Shown here in pieces: positions 28,394 through 36,554 of a stretch of DNA of 64,000 nucleotides (positions are counted from its first letter, which is position 1; the number at the start of each line of letters is the position of its first letter). Made by a program: the position numbers and the translations under genes. The notes under the pieces are model-generated. The model had not been told where the DNA came from. It saw only the letters and a program-made list of their open reading frames with translations, and ran no database searches. The DNA is from Afipia sp. P52-10 (GTDB taxonomy: Bacteria; Pseudomonadota; Alphaproteobacteria; Rhizobiales; Xanthobacteraceae), in contig NZ_AZSJ01000004.1 of NCBI RefSeq assembly GCF_000516555.1, positions 254,537 through 318,536 of the forward strand, read 5' to 3'.

Positions 28394-29845
28394 TCAATGT
28401 CCTGCACCCGCCGCAGCAGCGGCCGTCATCTGCACACCCCCGCTCTCGCCTGGGGCAATTCCGCCAACCGTGATCGCAGCATCAAGGTTGGTCGCCGCGA
28501 GCCAGAATTCGCGCCGGGCGTTGATTGCTTCCGTCGTCGCAACGATCCGCTGCCGAGCCTCATTCAACAGCGTGAAGACGTCGATCAGCATGCCGTTGTA
28601 GCGAAGCTGGCTTTCGTCGGTGATGATCTTGCGCAGCGGCAGCACCTCCCGCGTATAGTGATTGGCGATATCGTAGCTGGATCGATAGACGCGATATGCA
28701 TCGCGCGCCTCGGAACGGGCATTGACGGCCCGTTCGAGCAGGCGGTTGACCCCGGCCATGTAGATCGCCTCGGCCTCTCGTACTTTGACTTCGCCGAAAT
28801 CGAAGATCGGAATCTCCAGATCGAGCTCGAAGCCGCGCTCCCTGTTCCGCTCGCCTGTTGCCCTGTCCTTCAACACCTTCTCGGTGTAGCCGGCATCGAG
28901 AAAGCTGACGACGCGGGTGGCTTGCGTCAGGCCGTACGATTTGCGCAATGCATCGAGCTCCATACGGCCGATCTGCAGATCGACACGCCGCCGGATCGCC
29001 TCCACCTCGACATGCGCAAGCGACCGCGCCTTTCGCGGCAATGCCGGCAACGCGTTCGGCAGCTTGAGCGCCAAGTCCTCACCCCAAAGTCCCAGCCGCC
29101 GGATCAGGGCCTCCCGATCCGACAATGCCCGCTGCCGCGCACTGGCCAGCTGCCCGCTCAATTCTGCATAGAATGCAAGCTCGCGAGCCTGATCGAGCTT
29201 GTTCATCGCGCCGGTTTCGCCAAGACGGGCGGCGAACTTTGTCGTCGTCGCTGCAGCCTCCTGCGCCTGTTGCAGAAACCTGACCAGCTCGCGACTCGCT
29301 ACGGCGCGGTAGTAGGTGCGGCGCGTTTCGACCGCCGTCCCCAACGTCGCAAGGACCGTCTGCAACTGCGCCTCGCGGAACCGCGCCGCCGCGAGCTCCG
29401 ACCGGAACGGCAGGGTCGCAAGACCGATGACCTCGGCGACGATGCGACGTTCGATCTCGATCTCGAATGCGCCGGACATCCGCGAAAGCGAAAGGCCCGG
29501 ATTCGGCGGCAGGCTGTCGCCGATCCGGCGCGCTTCGGCAAGGGCAAGCTCGTTGAAGCGTGCCTGCAAGCCGCGGTTGTTGAGGAGCGCGATCTGAACG
29601 GCGCTCTCCGCCGAAAGCTCCCGCTTCAGGAGTTTGTCGACTGTTTCGCGCGCGGAGTATGCCTCGTCCTGCGTCCTGACCGGAGCAATGCTCTTGCCGG
29701 TCTCCTGCTGCACGGCTGACGCCACAAAGGCCATCCCGCCGTCGGGTGAAAATTGTGCGCATCCGGCGACCGAGATCGAGGATAGCGCGGCCAGTGCGAG
29801 AACCGGTCTCCGGCGTCGCATCACATGGGAGATCACATCCAGCAT
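28394..29845 (-). CDS. TolC-family outer-membrane lipoprotein of the copper operon
   Basis: I use the ATG at 29845, which has TAGGG about 8 bases upstream and begins 9 bases after the preceding stop. The 483-residue protein starts MLDVISHVMRRRRPV and has a lipobox (SVAGC). The long helical body has two outer-membrane-efflux repeats (SAVQIALLNNRGLQARFNEL opening the first). It should form a lipid-anchored outer-membrane channel. No RND or other inner-membrane pump is encoded in the operon. It sits where copB sits in classical copper operons, so it may serve copper export with a distant pump. Confidence 0.85.
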   Translation of the reverse strand: MLDVISHVMRRRRPVLALAALSSISVAGCAQFSPDGGMAFVASAVQQETGKSIAPVRTQDEAYSARETVDKLLKRELSAESAVQIALLNNRGLQARFNELALAEARRIGDSLPPNPGLSLSRMSGAFEIEIERRIVAEVIGLATLPFRSELAAARFREAQLQTVLATLGTAVETRRTYYRAVASRELVRFLQQAQEAAATTTKFAARLGETGAMNKLDQARELAFYAELSGQLASARQRALSDREALIRRLGLWGEDLALKLPNALPALPRKARSLAHVEVEAIRRRVDLQIGRMELDALRKSYGLTQATRVVSFLDAGYTEKVLKDRATGERNRERGFELDLEIPIFDFGEVKVREAEAIYMAGVNRLLERAVNARSEARDAYRVYRSSYDIANHYTREVLPLRKIITDESQLRYNGMLIDVFTLLNEARQRIVATTEAINARREFWLAATNLDAAITVGGIAPGESGGVQMTAAAAAGAGH

Positions 29846-29853
29846 CGCGCGCC

Positions 29854-30117
29854 CTACCGGTTGTTTTCCGGCGCGACGCGCTGGTTCTGTTCGATCCATG
29901 AGCCGGGATCGACCGGGCGCTGCGAACGATAACCGCTCAAGCCCGAGCGATAGCTGGTCAACGCGACCGGCGAGGCAGAATCAATTGGGTCGGCTCCGAT
30001 AAACGGAGGCGGCAGCGGCGCGCAGCCGGCGATAGGCAGCATCACCGACAGCAGAGCAATCGCCGGACCGAGCAGGCGCAAGGCGGCAGCGCGCTCCGCC
30101 AAAGATGGCGTAGACAT
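29854..30117 (-). CDS. Small lipoprotein of the copper operon
   Basis: The ATG at 30117 is preceded by GAGGAAA and yields 87 residues. A hydrophobic signal ends in a lipobox (LPIAGC), followed by a Pro-rich mature start (APLPPPFIGADPID) and a Ser/Tyr/Arg-rich tail. No domain recognised. It lies 9 bp upstream of the TolC-like gene and is probably co-translated. Small lipoproteins with this layout often accompany metal-resistance channels. Confidence 0.75.
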   Translation of the reverse strand: MSTPSLAERAAALRLLGPAIALLSVMLPIAGCAPLPPPFIGADPIDSASPVALTSYRSGLSGYRSQRPVDPGSWIEQNQRVAPENNR

Positions 30118-30189
30118 GAAAGTTTCCTCGACTGATGACAGGACACGCGTTCGCACCCCCGAAGGGCGCACGGGCGAACAGATCAGCAG

Positions 30190-30645
30190 TCAGGAAATCG
30201 GAGGACGATAAAGCTGCACGGGGGCACGGCCGTCAGCTTCGGCCATGCTCAGGGCAAGGCGGATACTCTGCGGCACGTCGGGTCCTTGCACGCCCGACAG
30301 GCTTGCGGGTAGCGCACTGATACAGGCGAGACCGCAGCACTGAAGGTCGCCTAGATGGCCCTTGGCTGGGGCATGGTCATGCCCATGAGAATGGCCCTGC
30401 TGGTGAGATACCTGAGCCTGATCGTGATGATGGTGATGGCCGTCTGCCTTGGCGTTCGCCCGCGCATAGACGCTCATTTGCTCTGAATGCGCCAGCATCG
30501 CCTGCGCTCCGGCATGATGCGCCAGCGAGGTCGGCGAGATCGCCAGAGCGTTGGCTGCCGCAGGCGCGAGTGTCGCCAACACATAGACAAGCGACAGCAG
30601 CCACGCCGCCCGCCATCTCAGAGTGTTGCTCAACCGCCTCAACAT
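30190..30645 (-). CDS. His-rich DUF2946-like protein heading the copper operon
   Basis: I place the start at ATG 30645 (MLRRLSNTLRWRAAWLLSLV), which has GGGG 5 bases upstream and gives a normal signal sequence. In-frame ATG 30666 and TTG 30675 are alternatives. The 151-residue product has a long His-rich region (two clusters, one GHHHHHDQAQ, one HSHGHDHAP), then a CCGLACISALP motif and a tail ending RAPVQLYRPPIS. The Cys motif and the RAP...PP end match DUF2946-type proteins. It likely binds copper outside the cytoplasm and leads the copper operon (72-bp gap to the lipoprotein gene). Confidence 0.75.
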   Translation of the reverse strand: MLRRLSNTLRWRAAWLLSLVYVLATLAPAAANALAISPTSLAHHAGAQAMLAHSEQMSVYARANAKADGHHHHHDQAQVSHQQGHSHGHDHAPAKGHLGDLQCCGLACISALPASLSGVQGPDVPQSIRLALSMAEADGRAPVQLYRPPIS

Positions 30646-30981
30646 CACGCCCCAACTGCCGCCCATTAGCAGCAAATTATTCTTTCCTGATGCCCACGCA
30701 AGAGAGAAAGCTCGTACGCCAGAAGAAACGTCGTAAAATACGCAGAAAATATGACAGCGATGGCCAAATCGTGCTCGCGGCCGGCAGGGCTTTGGTCATA
30801 ACGCGTTCATCCACTCGCGGGTGACCTGCACATGACATTTGGGTGGGCAGTTGCCGCAATGATCACGAAAAGTTGGTGCGCACGATCCGCCTAATGGGTG
30901 CATGCTGCTTTTCGATTACTGGCGCATCGACGATAGGGGAGCGATCATGACGTTCCCGTCCTTCGACCATGGAGGGCCTGG
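30646..30981. other. 336-bp region upstream of the copper operon
   Basis: It contains the divergent promoter region for the copper operon (leftward) and the 59-codon gene (rightward). It is AT-rich around 30670-30770. I see no clear CueR-type long dyad and no additional credible gene. Confidence 0.5.
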
Positions 30982-31161
30982 ATGCAGACCGTACAAGATA
31001 TCGAGACCCTGACACGCAAAGCAGCCGATCATGAGCTGCTGGCAGAACTCGCCGTCGAGGAAGAGACGCGGAAGAAGAATGCCGCTCTCGCCAATCTCTA
31101 TCGCGAGCTGGCGGCCACAGCCAAAGCCATCGCGAAAGATACGTCTGCGCGCGGGCATTAG
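30982..31161 (+). CDS. Short hypothetical protein, 59 residues
   Basis: ATG 30982 follows GGAGGG by 5 bases and opens a 59-codon frame ending TAG. The product starts MQTVQDIETLTRKAADHELL and is highly charged and helical (many Glu, Lys, Ala; AVEEETRKKNAALANLYREL). It has no Cys and no membrane segment; an amphipathic helix or short coiled coil is likely. Strong ribosome site, biased third positions and a protein-like composition argue that it is real. No family recognised; cytoplasmic. Confidence 0.65.
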   Translation: MQTVQDIETLTRKAADHELLAELAVEEETRKKNAALANLYRELAATAKAIAKDTSARGH

Positions 31162-31274
31162 TCTGCCCTGCCTATTTTCTGTCCTGCTGATTTAATGCGT
31201 TTCTCGAGGAACTTCGCTCGGACGGGTCAATTGTTGTGACGCGGTGATTCACCGCTTGTACAGGAGACCATGGC

Positions 31275-31706
31275 ATGTGCGACTACAGTCTTGAGAACGT
31301 CGCCTCCAGAGATGCAAAAGCTGGCGACAAGCTGATCTCGTCGAGATTCCCAAACTCCATGACAAAGGGCTTTGCCGCTCTTGATAATCCGGGAGTGGCG
31401 GTGTGCCTCCGCCCCGGAACGGAAATCGCCTTCGATGATGAGGTCAAGTTCGAGTCGAATTATCCCATCCTTCCGGCGAGCCGCACGAAGAGCCGTGTCG
31501 CCCGCTTCAGACAGGTCGATCTCGACAATGTCTATGCCCATCATGACGCTCTGGAATTCGCCGATGGACAGTTGGTCCTCGTGACCCGTGTCGTCACCGG
31601 TCAGACTGCCACCGTCATCCAGATGCCGCATGCGGAGGACGCATCCACGTCCGCTGAGCATGAGCACCATGCTCCAGCGACGCCGACGCAAGAGCTGGCT
31701 CGCTGA
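31275..31706 (+). CDS. Conserved-type hypothetical protein
   Basis: ATG 31275 follows CAGGAGA by about 7 bases. The 143-residue product begins MCDYSLENVASRDAKAGDKL and contains FAALDNPGVAVCLRPGTEIAF. This looks like a small beta-rich domain seen in rhizobial hypothetical proteins, and the C-terminus carries a His/Glu tail (SAEHEHHAPATP). There is no signal peptide. It may pair with the 59-residue protein 113 bp upstream. No function can be given. Confidence 0.75.
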   Translation: MCDYSLENVASRDAKAGDKLISSRFPNSMTKGFAALDNPGVAVCLRPGTEIAFDDEVKFESNYPILPASRTKSRVARFRQVDLDNVYAHHDALEFADGQLVLVTRVVTGQTATVIQMPHAEDASTSAEHEHHAPATPTQELAR

Positions 31707-31751
31707 TCCCTGCTCGCTGATCTAGGCGATCGGCGAGCTTGCACACCAACA

Positions 31752-31776
31752 CGCCGGGCGTATCCATCGCCCGGCG
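31752..31776 (+). terminator. Hairpin after the hypothetical gene
   Basis: CGCCGGGCG-N7-CGCCCGGCG is a perfect 9-bp stem 45 bases after the stop codon. No T-run follows, so it is a possible, not certain, terminator. Confidence 0.45.
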
Positions 31777-31900
31777 AGCTGGACTTTACACCGCGGCTGA
31801 ACTGACCGCGCCATTCCCATCAAATCGAGAACGTGCAACCGAGTCGAGGACTTGCTGCGACGCAGCAATAGCGGTCCTGCGAACAAGACTAAGTAAAACT

Positions 31901-31914
31901 TGACGCCAGCGTCA
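31901..31914 (+). promoter_or_regulatory. Candidate operator/promoter of the CYP153 operon
   Basis: TGACGC-CA-GCGTCA is a perfect 6-bp-arm dyad ending 31 bases before the reductase start codon. It overlaps a TTGACG hexamer (31900-31905) that could be a -35 box, with an AT-rich stretch (ATTATT) 17 bases on as a weak -10. A repressor bound here would block the promoter; the TetR at 34897-35523 is the obvious candidate. Confidence 0.45.
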
Positions 31915-31945
31915 TCTTACGCATTATTGACGTTGGAGTGTTGTG

Positions 31946-33175
31946 ATGAACGGAACGCCCTCACACGTCATTATCGTTGGCGCCGGCCACGCGGGCGGTT
32001 CTGCGGCCGCTTTTCTACGACAGTTTGGCTGGAAAGCCCCGATCACATTGATCGGGGAAGAAAGCGCACTTCCTTATCAGCGCCCGCCACTCTCCAAAGC
32101 CCTGCTGAAGGGAGAGGCCACCGAAGCTAGCCTGCTTCTTCGCCCAGCGAAGTTCTACGCCGATCAAAATATCACCGTGCGTCTCGGCACCCGCGCAGTC
32201 GGCATCGACCGGCAGCAGCGTACCGTGACCCTGGAGAACGGCGAGGCTCTGGCCTACTCCCACCTGATCGTTGCCACCGGCGCCGGCGCCCGGCGCATGT
32301 CACATATCCAAGACATCGAGGGCGTTCTCTATTTGCGAACCAGCGCCGACGCCGAGCGAATTCGCCAGACGCTGCAGCCGGGCGCGACCCTCGTGGTTGT
32401 CGGCGGCGGCTATGTCGGCCTTGAAGTCGCGGCAACCGCACGCCGGCTCGGCCTCAATGTCGTGGTCATCGAGCGCGAACCGCGTTTGCTGGCACGGGTC
32501 GCAAGCCAGCCATTTGCGAAGTTCATCGAAAGCTACTTCCGAACCCAAGGTGTGCAGATCGAACTCGGCTGCACCATCGAGTCCTTCGAAAGCCACGACG
32601 GCAAGATGACCGGCGTGCGCCTTTCCAATGGCCGTCAAATTACTTGCACGGCCGCGCTGATCGGGATTGGGGCAAACCCAAACGACGAGCTCATGCGCGC
32701 CGCCGGCATCTTGTGCGGCAACGGTGTGACCGTGGATCAGTCTGCGCGGACCAGCGACGAAAGCATTTTCGCGATCGGCGATTGCACCAATCGGCCGCTG
32801 CCGCTTTACGGCACCTGTGGCCGGCTGGAGAGCGTGCCCAACGCCTTGGAGCAGGCAAAGCAGGCGGCATCGGCGATCTGCCAGCGCCCCCTTCCCAAAC
32901 CTGAAGTGCCGTGGTTCTGGTCGGATCAGTTTGACCTCAGAATCCAGATCGCCGGATTGCGCCTGGAGCAAACCGAGAGCGTCATTCGCGGCGATCCGGA
33001 TCGCGCACGGTTTGCCGTGTTTCATCTCGCCGGCGACAACACCGTCCGTGCCGTCGAGGCGATCAATGCCTCGGTCGAATTCATGGCCGGCAAGCAACTC
33101 ATCGCACAGGGCAAGCGCGTGGCTCGCGACAGGTTGAGCAACGCGACCCTGCCCATGCAAGAGATCGCCGCCTAG
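31946..33175 (+). CDS. Ferredoxin reductase of a CYP153 system (FAD/NADH type)
   Basis: ATG 31946 has GGAG 7 bases upstream; an in-frame GTG precedes it by 3 bases. The 409-residue flavoprotein resembles putidaredoxin reductase. Its FAD-binding motif is [11 protein letters not shown] near the N-terminus, and its NAD(P)H-binding motif [13 protein letters not shown] lies in the middle. The second FAD contact is FAIGDC. It passes electrons from NADH to the ferredoxin encoded 41 bp downstream, which serves the P450. The three genes form a complete class I P450 electron chain. Confidence 0.93.
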   Translation: MNGTPSHVIIVGAGHAGGSAAAFLRQFGWKAPITLIGEESALPYQRPPLSKALLKGEATEASLLLRPAKFYADQNITVRLGTRAVGIDRQQRTVTLENGEALAYSHLIVATGAGARRMSHIQDIEGVLYLRTSADAERIRQTLQPGATLVVVGGGYVGLEVAATARRLGLNVVVIEREPRLLARVASQPFAKFIESYFRTQGVQIELGCTIESFESHDGKMTGVRLSNGRQITCTAALIGIGANPNDELMRAAGILCGNGVTVDQSARTSDESIFAIGDCTNRPLPLYGTCGRLESVPNALEQAKQAASAICQRPLPKPEVPWFWSDQFDLRIQIAGLRLEQTESVIRGDPDRARFAVFHLAGDNTVRAVEAINASVEFMAGKQLIAQGKRVARDRLSNATLPMQEIAA

Positions 33176-33215
33176 ACGCGCGGCAAGAGCAACGACGAAG
33201 AAGAGTACGGAGAAA

Positions 33216-33536
33216 ATGCCCAAACTGACGTTTATCGAACACGACGGAACCGAGCATCAGATTGACGGCGAGATCGGCAAGTCATTGATGCGCAACGCCG
33301 TGGACAACAACATTCCGGGCATTGATGCCGATTGCGGCGGCGAATGCGCGTGCGCCACTTGTCACGTCTTCGTCGAAGGCGAGTGGCTCGCGAAAACCGG
33401 AACGGCTGGCGAAGAGGAAAGTCGCCTGCTCGGCTTTGCCGCCACATTGCAGGACAACTCGCGTCTGTCGTGCCAGATCAACGTCAGTGAAGACCTGAAC
33501 GGGCTCGTCGTAAGACTGCCGGAGGCCCAGCACTGA
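33216..33536 (+). CDS. Putidaredoxin-type 2Fe-2S ferredoxin
   Basis: 106 residues with cluster ligands Cys40, Cys46, Cys49 and Cys86 ([11 protein letters not shown] plus LSCQ), the adrenodoxin/putidaredoxin spacing CX5CX2CX36C. An extra Cys44 lies inside the loop. GGAG is 4 bases before the ATG. It shuttles single electrons from the reductase to the P450 encoded 49 bp downstream. Confidence 0.95.
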   Translation: MPKLTFIEHDGTEHQIDGEIGKSLMRNAVDNNIPGIDADCGGECACATCHVFVEGEWLAKTGTAGEEESRLLGFAATLQDNSRLSCQINVSEDLNGLVVRLPEAQH

Positions 33537-33584
33537 TCCACAGTGCCACTCAACAAGCGCCTGGAAACGCCAAGGAGAACGCCA

Positions 33585-34835
33585 ATGAATGTCGCGGCCA
33601 AGATCGATCACGAAACTCTCGCACGGACCATTCCGCTTGACGAGATGCATCCAGGGGACCCGAAGCTGTTCCAGGACGATGTCTGGATGCCCTACTTCGC
33701 GCGGCTCCGGCAGGAAGATCCGGTTCACTACTGCAAGGAGAGCCGGTTCGGGCCCTACTGGTCTGTCACCAAATACAAGGACATCATGACGGTGGAGACC
33801 AGCCACCAGATTTATTCGTCGGAATCGGCGCTTGGCGGCATCTCGATCGTCGATCGGCCGGTCGAGTTCCGCAGGCAGAGCTTCATCTCGATGGATCCGC
33901 CGCGCCATGACGAACACCGCAAGGTCGTCCAGCCGATCGTCGCGCCGGCCAATCTCGCAAAGATGGAGCAGATCATCCGCGAGCGCACCTGCAGCGTGCT
34001 CGACAGCTTGCCGCGCAACGAAACCTTCGATTGGGTTGATCGCGTCTCGATCGAGCTGACCACGCGCATGCTCGCGACCCTGTTCGACTTCCCCTTCGAA
34101 GATCGACGCAAGCTGACCTACTGGTCGGACGTATCGACCGCCGACATCAATGCCGGCGGCGAGATCGATTCCGAAGAAAAGCGGACGGCAGTGCTGCAGG
34201 AGTGCCTGGAATACTTTTCCCGCCTGTGGGCGGAGCGGGCGCAGAAGCCGCCGACCTCCGACCTGATCTCCATGCTGGCGCACGGCCCCGCAACCAAGAA
34301 CCTGTCGCCGAAGGAGTTCCTCGGCACGCTGACGCTGCTGATCGTCGGCGGCAACGACACGACGCGTAATTCCATGAGCGCCAGCGTGTTGTTCATGAAC
34401 CAGAACCCGCAGGAGTACCAGAAGCTCCGCGAGAACCATGCCCTCGTCGAATCCATGGTGCCCGAGGTGATCCGCTTCCACACGCCGCTGAACCATATGC
34501 GGCGTACGGCCGTGCAGGACACCGTCCTCGGCGGGAAACAGATCAAGAAGGGCGACAAGGTGGTGATGTGGTACATCTCGGGCAATCGCGACAGCGATGC
34601 GATCGAAAACCCCGATGCATTCATCATCGACCGCAAGCGGCCGCGGCAGCATCTGTCGTTCGGCTTCGGGCTGCACCGTTGCGTCGGTAACCGACTGGCC
34701 GAGCTTCAGCTGCGCATTCTATGGGAAGAGATCCTGAAGCGCTTCGACAAGATCGAACTGGTTGGCGAGCCAAAACGCATCTACTCGGCGTTCGTGCATG
34801 GCATCACCGAACTGCCGGTTCGCATCCCCGCTTGA
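33585..34835 (+). CDS. CYP153-family cytochrome P450 (terminal alkane/fatty-acid hydroxylase)
   Basis: ATG 33585 follows AAGGAGA and gives 416 residues. P450 landmarks are the I-helix oxygen-activation motif VGGNDTTRNS (254-263), the ExxR pair E294/R297 (PEVIRFHTP), and the heme loop FGFGLHRCVGNR with proximal Cys366. The GGNDTTRNSM block and the ordered N-terminal DPKLFQDDVWMPYFARLR fit the CYP153 family. Those enzymes hydroxylate the terminal carbon of medium-chain alkanes, alcohols, fatty acids or cyclic hydrocarbons. It comes with both redox partners. No alcohol or aldehyde dehydrogenase gene is adjacent, so further oxidation would use enzymes encoded elsewhere. The family call is confident; the substrate is not known. 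Confidence 0.93.
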   Translation: MNVAAKIDHETLARTIPLDEMHPGDPKLFQDDVWMPYFARLRQEDPVHYCKESRFGPYWSVTKYKDIMTVETSHQIYSSESALGGISIVDRPVEFRRQSFISMDPPRHDEHRKVVQPIVAPANLAKMEQIIRERTCSVLDSLPRNETFDWVDRVSIELTTRMLATLFDFPFEDRRKLTYWSDVSTADINAGGEIDSEEKRTAVLQECLEYFSRLWAERAQKPPTSDLISMLAHGPATKNLSPKEFLGTLTLLIVGGNDTTRNSMSASVLFMNQNPQEYQKLRENHALVESMVPEVIRFHTPLNHMRRTAVQDTVLGGKQIKKGDKVVMWYISGNRDSDAIENPDAFIIDRKRPRQHLSFGFGLHRCVGNRLAELQLRILWEEILKRFDKIELVGEPKRIYSAFVHGITELPVRIPA

Positions 34836-34862
34836 GCGACGCTTCCCAATTTGGCTTCTTCA

Positions 34863-34892
34863 TCGGCCAGTCTTCTTCGGAAGGCTGGCCGA
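34863..34892. terminator. UUCG-tetraloop hairpin between convergent P450 and TetR genes
   Basis: A 13-bp stem: TCGGCCAG (34863-34870) with CTGGCCGA (34885-34892), extended by TCTTC/GAAGG (one T-G pair), closed by a TTCG loop. The C(UUCG)G loop is exceptionally stable in RNA. It has no T-run, but lies exactly between the two stop codons. Confidence 0.55.
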
Positions 34893-34896
34893 ACTG

Positions 34897-35523
34897 CTAT
34901 TGACTCCCACGCCCTTCGACGATCGAAAGCCCATGCAGGATCATACCCGCGGCAAATCGGGCCGCACCATCCGGATCCTGCGGCTTGCGATAGAGCATCT
35001 GCAGTCCGACGTTCCGCGCGATCCCGGTAATCGATGCCGTTATGAGCTCAACGTCCGAACCGACCGGGAGCTCTTTGCCGAGCCGCTGCGAAATGGCCGA
35101 ACGAATTTCTTCGAACACGGCCTTCTGTGCCGGTGTAACGCTTTGTGTTGCCGGTGGCCGCATGACATGACGCCCGTCAGTCCCTTCGATCGAGTACTCC
35201 TCGATCAAAAAATGAAAATACGCGCCAAAGATCCCGTTCAGGTAATCTGGAAAGTCCTTCGTCCGACGACGCTGTTCGGTCAGAATGACACGCAACTTGC
35301 TTGAGGCGTCAATCGCCAGCGCTTCCGCAATCTCTTCCTTGGATTTGAAATAGTTATAGAAGGTTCCGGACGCCAAATCCGTGCACCGGATGATATCGCG
35401 CACGGTTGCCGCCTCGTAACCCTTCTCGGCAAACACCTGCTTCGCAGCCGCAAGGATGGCCTCCCTGTTGCGGGCCTTAGTCTGCTCGCGCTTGCCTGCC
35501 GAAAGCTCAGTTACAGTGCTCAA
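34897..35523 (-). CDS. TetR-family transcriptional regulator
   Basis: 208 residues. The N-terminal TetR helix-turn-helix is clear (REAILAAAKQVFAEKGYEAA, then TVRDIIRCTDLASGTFYNYF), followed by the helical ligand-binding domain. The apparent start is a TTG at 35523 with no strong ribosome site, and no better ATG lies upstream. It is convergent with the CYP153 operon and is its likely repressor, perhaps relieved by alkane- or fatty-acid-like ligands. The target is inferred from neighbourhood only. Confidence 0.9.
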   Translation of the reverse strand: MSTVTELSAGKREQTKARNREAILAAAKQVFAEKGYEAATVRDIIRCTDLASGTFYNYFKSKEEIAEALAIDASSKLRVILTEQRRRTKDFPDYLNGIFGAYFHFLIEEYSIEGTDGRHVMRPPATQSVTPAQKAVFEEIRSAISQRLGKELPVGSDVELITASITGIARNVGLQMLYRKPQDPDGAARFAAGMILHGLSIVEGRGSQ

Positions 35524-36014
35524 AGCCGTGCCAATGCTCGTCTTCAGATATCCTTGCCAGGCATTCTAGCCCACGGAACACGTCCGCGTCGTGTATACCT
35601 TTGGACCGTCAAGTCGATCAAGCTCGCACCGGGCTGCTGCGTCCCGAATCGGCGACGTTAGAACCGCCTCTCATCGAAGGCAGCTTTTGGACGATCACTT
35701 CTTTCGGCTCCCACCCTGCAGCAAGGCATGTCCTTGCACGCCCGCAGAAGCGTTGACGCCTCCCCGCCCTACGGCAAACCTCAAAGCCGAGCGCTGCTGC
35801 GACCAACGATATCTGCGACTGGTCACCTGGAACGGCCTTCAAACAGGCGGCAGGATCGCGGGTCTGTTTACCGATTACCAACACCTTCAAACCGACGAAT
35901 CGCGCATCCCGATTCGGACTCGTCTTGTTCGCGGAGCGTTCGCTTTGTTAATGACGGCAGCCCACGTATCCCAGATGTGTCCCGGAATGATTCAGGGCAT
36001 CGGCGTGATGAGTT
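35524..36014. other. 491-bp intergenic region upstream of the TetR gene
   Basis: It lies between the TetR start and the stop of the histone-like gene, both read leftward. It should hold the TetR promoter. Several open frames cross it on both strands, but none has a ribosome site together with protein-like composition. No RNA gene or repeat seen. Confidence 0.5.
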
Positions 36015-36554
36015 CTAAACCCGCGTGCGCGTTTTGCTGACGGCGTCATAAATTTCGATCCTCAGCTTCGGAAACTTGCTGAGCAATTTGGTGGCGGCGG
36101 CCCGCGCCATTTCCGGGTCCTCGAACCCGTTCTTGAAGTGGCCATCGACCAGAAGCGTGTAGCCTTCCGTCGGCGGCAAATCCGCACGCTGAGTTGTCTT
36201 GACGCGGCCACCAGCGGCGGTTGGTCGCTTGACCGTGAGAATCTCCGGCCGCGCCGCGGGCGCCACGACTTCGGATGCAGGTGCCTTCGCCGACTCAACC
36301 AGCGGCGCAACGACAACGGCTTCCGGAGCGGGCGCAGATCCGATGACAACAGCAGGCTTCTTCGCAGTCTTCTTTGCTTTGGGCGATGCCGTTTTCGACA
36401 ACGTCGTTTTCGCTGAAGCTGCTTTCGGCAAGGTCTTGGTGGTCGCAGCGGTCTTGGTCCGCTTCGCTGCCTTTACCGCACGCACCTTGGGCGCCGCAGC
36501 CACCTTCTTGCCGACGGCTCGCTTGACCGCCTTCTTGACCTTTGTCTTCGCCAA
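36015..36554 (-). CDS. Histone H1-like Lys/Ala-rich protein with a C-terminal globular domain
   Basis: I choose a TTG start at 36554: AAGGAG lies 6 bases upstream, and the product then begins MAKTKVKKAVKRAVGKKVAA. Residues 1-70 are an AlgP/H1-like Lys-Ala-Thr-Pro tail, probably disordered and DNA- or polyanion-binding. A Pro/Ala/Val linker follows. The last 50 residues (GYTLLVDGHFKNGFEDPEMA, then RAAATKLLSKFPKLRIEIYD) form a compact domain I do not recognise. The 179-residue protein could be nucleoid-associated. The terminal domain looks conserved in style, so this is more than a low-complexity artefact. Confidence 0.7.
   Translation of the reverse strand: MAKTKVKKAVKRAVGKKVAAAPKVRAVKAAKRTKTAATTKTLPKAASAKTTLSKTASPKAKKTAKKPAVVIGSAPAPEAVVVAPLVESAKAPASEVVAPAARPEILTVKRPTAAGGRVKTTQRADLPPTEGYTLLVDGHFKNGFEDPEMARAAATKLLSKFPKLRIEIYDAVSKTRTRV

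Noticed and set aside
27005-29719. Open frames of over 440 codons antisense to the multicopper oxidase and TolC-like genes
   Set aside because: Shadows of two well-supported genes; no protein-like features.
33282-34676. 464-codon open frame antisense to the ferredoxin and P450 genes
   Set aside because: Shadow frame; both genes on the plus strand have complete catalytic motifs.
35591-36040. 149-codon open frame upstream of the TetR gene
   Set aside because: No ribosome site, shadow-like Arg/Ser/Pro composition, and it runs into the histone-like gene on the other strand.
36345-36554. Repetitive Lys/Ala codons that could be read as a DNA repeat
   Set aside because: They are the coding sequence of the H1-like tail; unit lengths are irregular and the frame is maintained.
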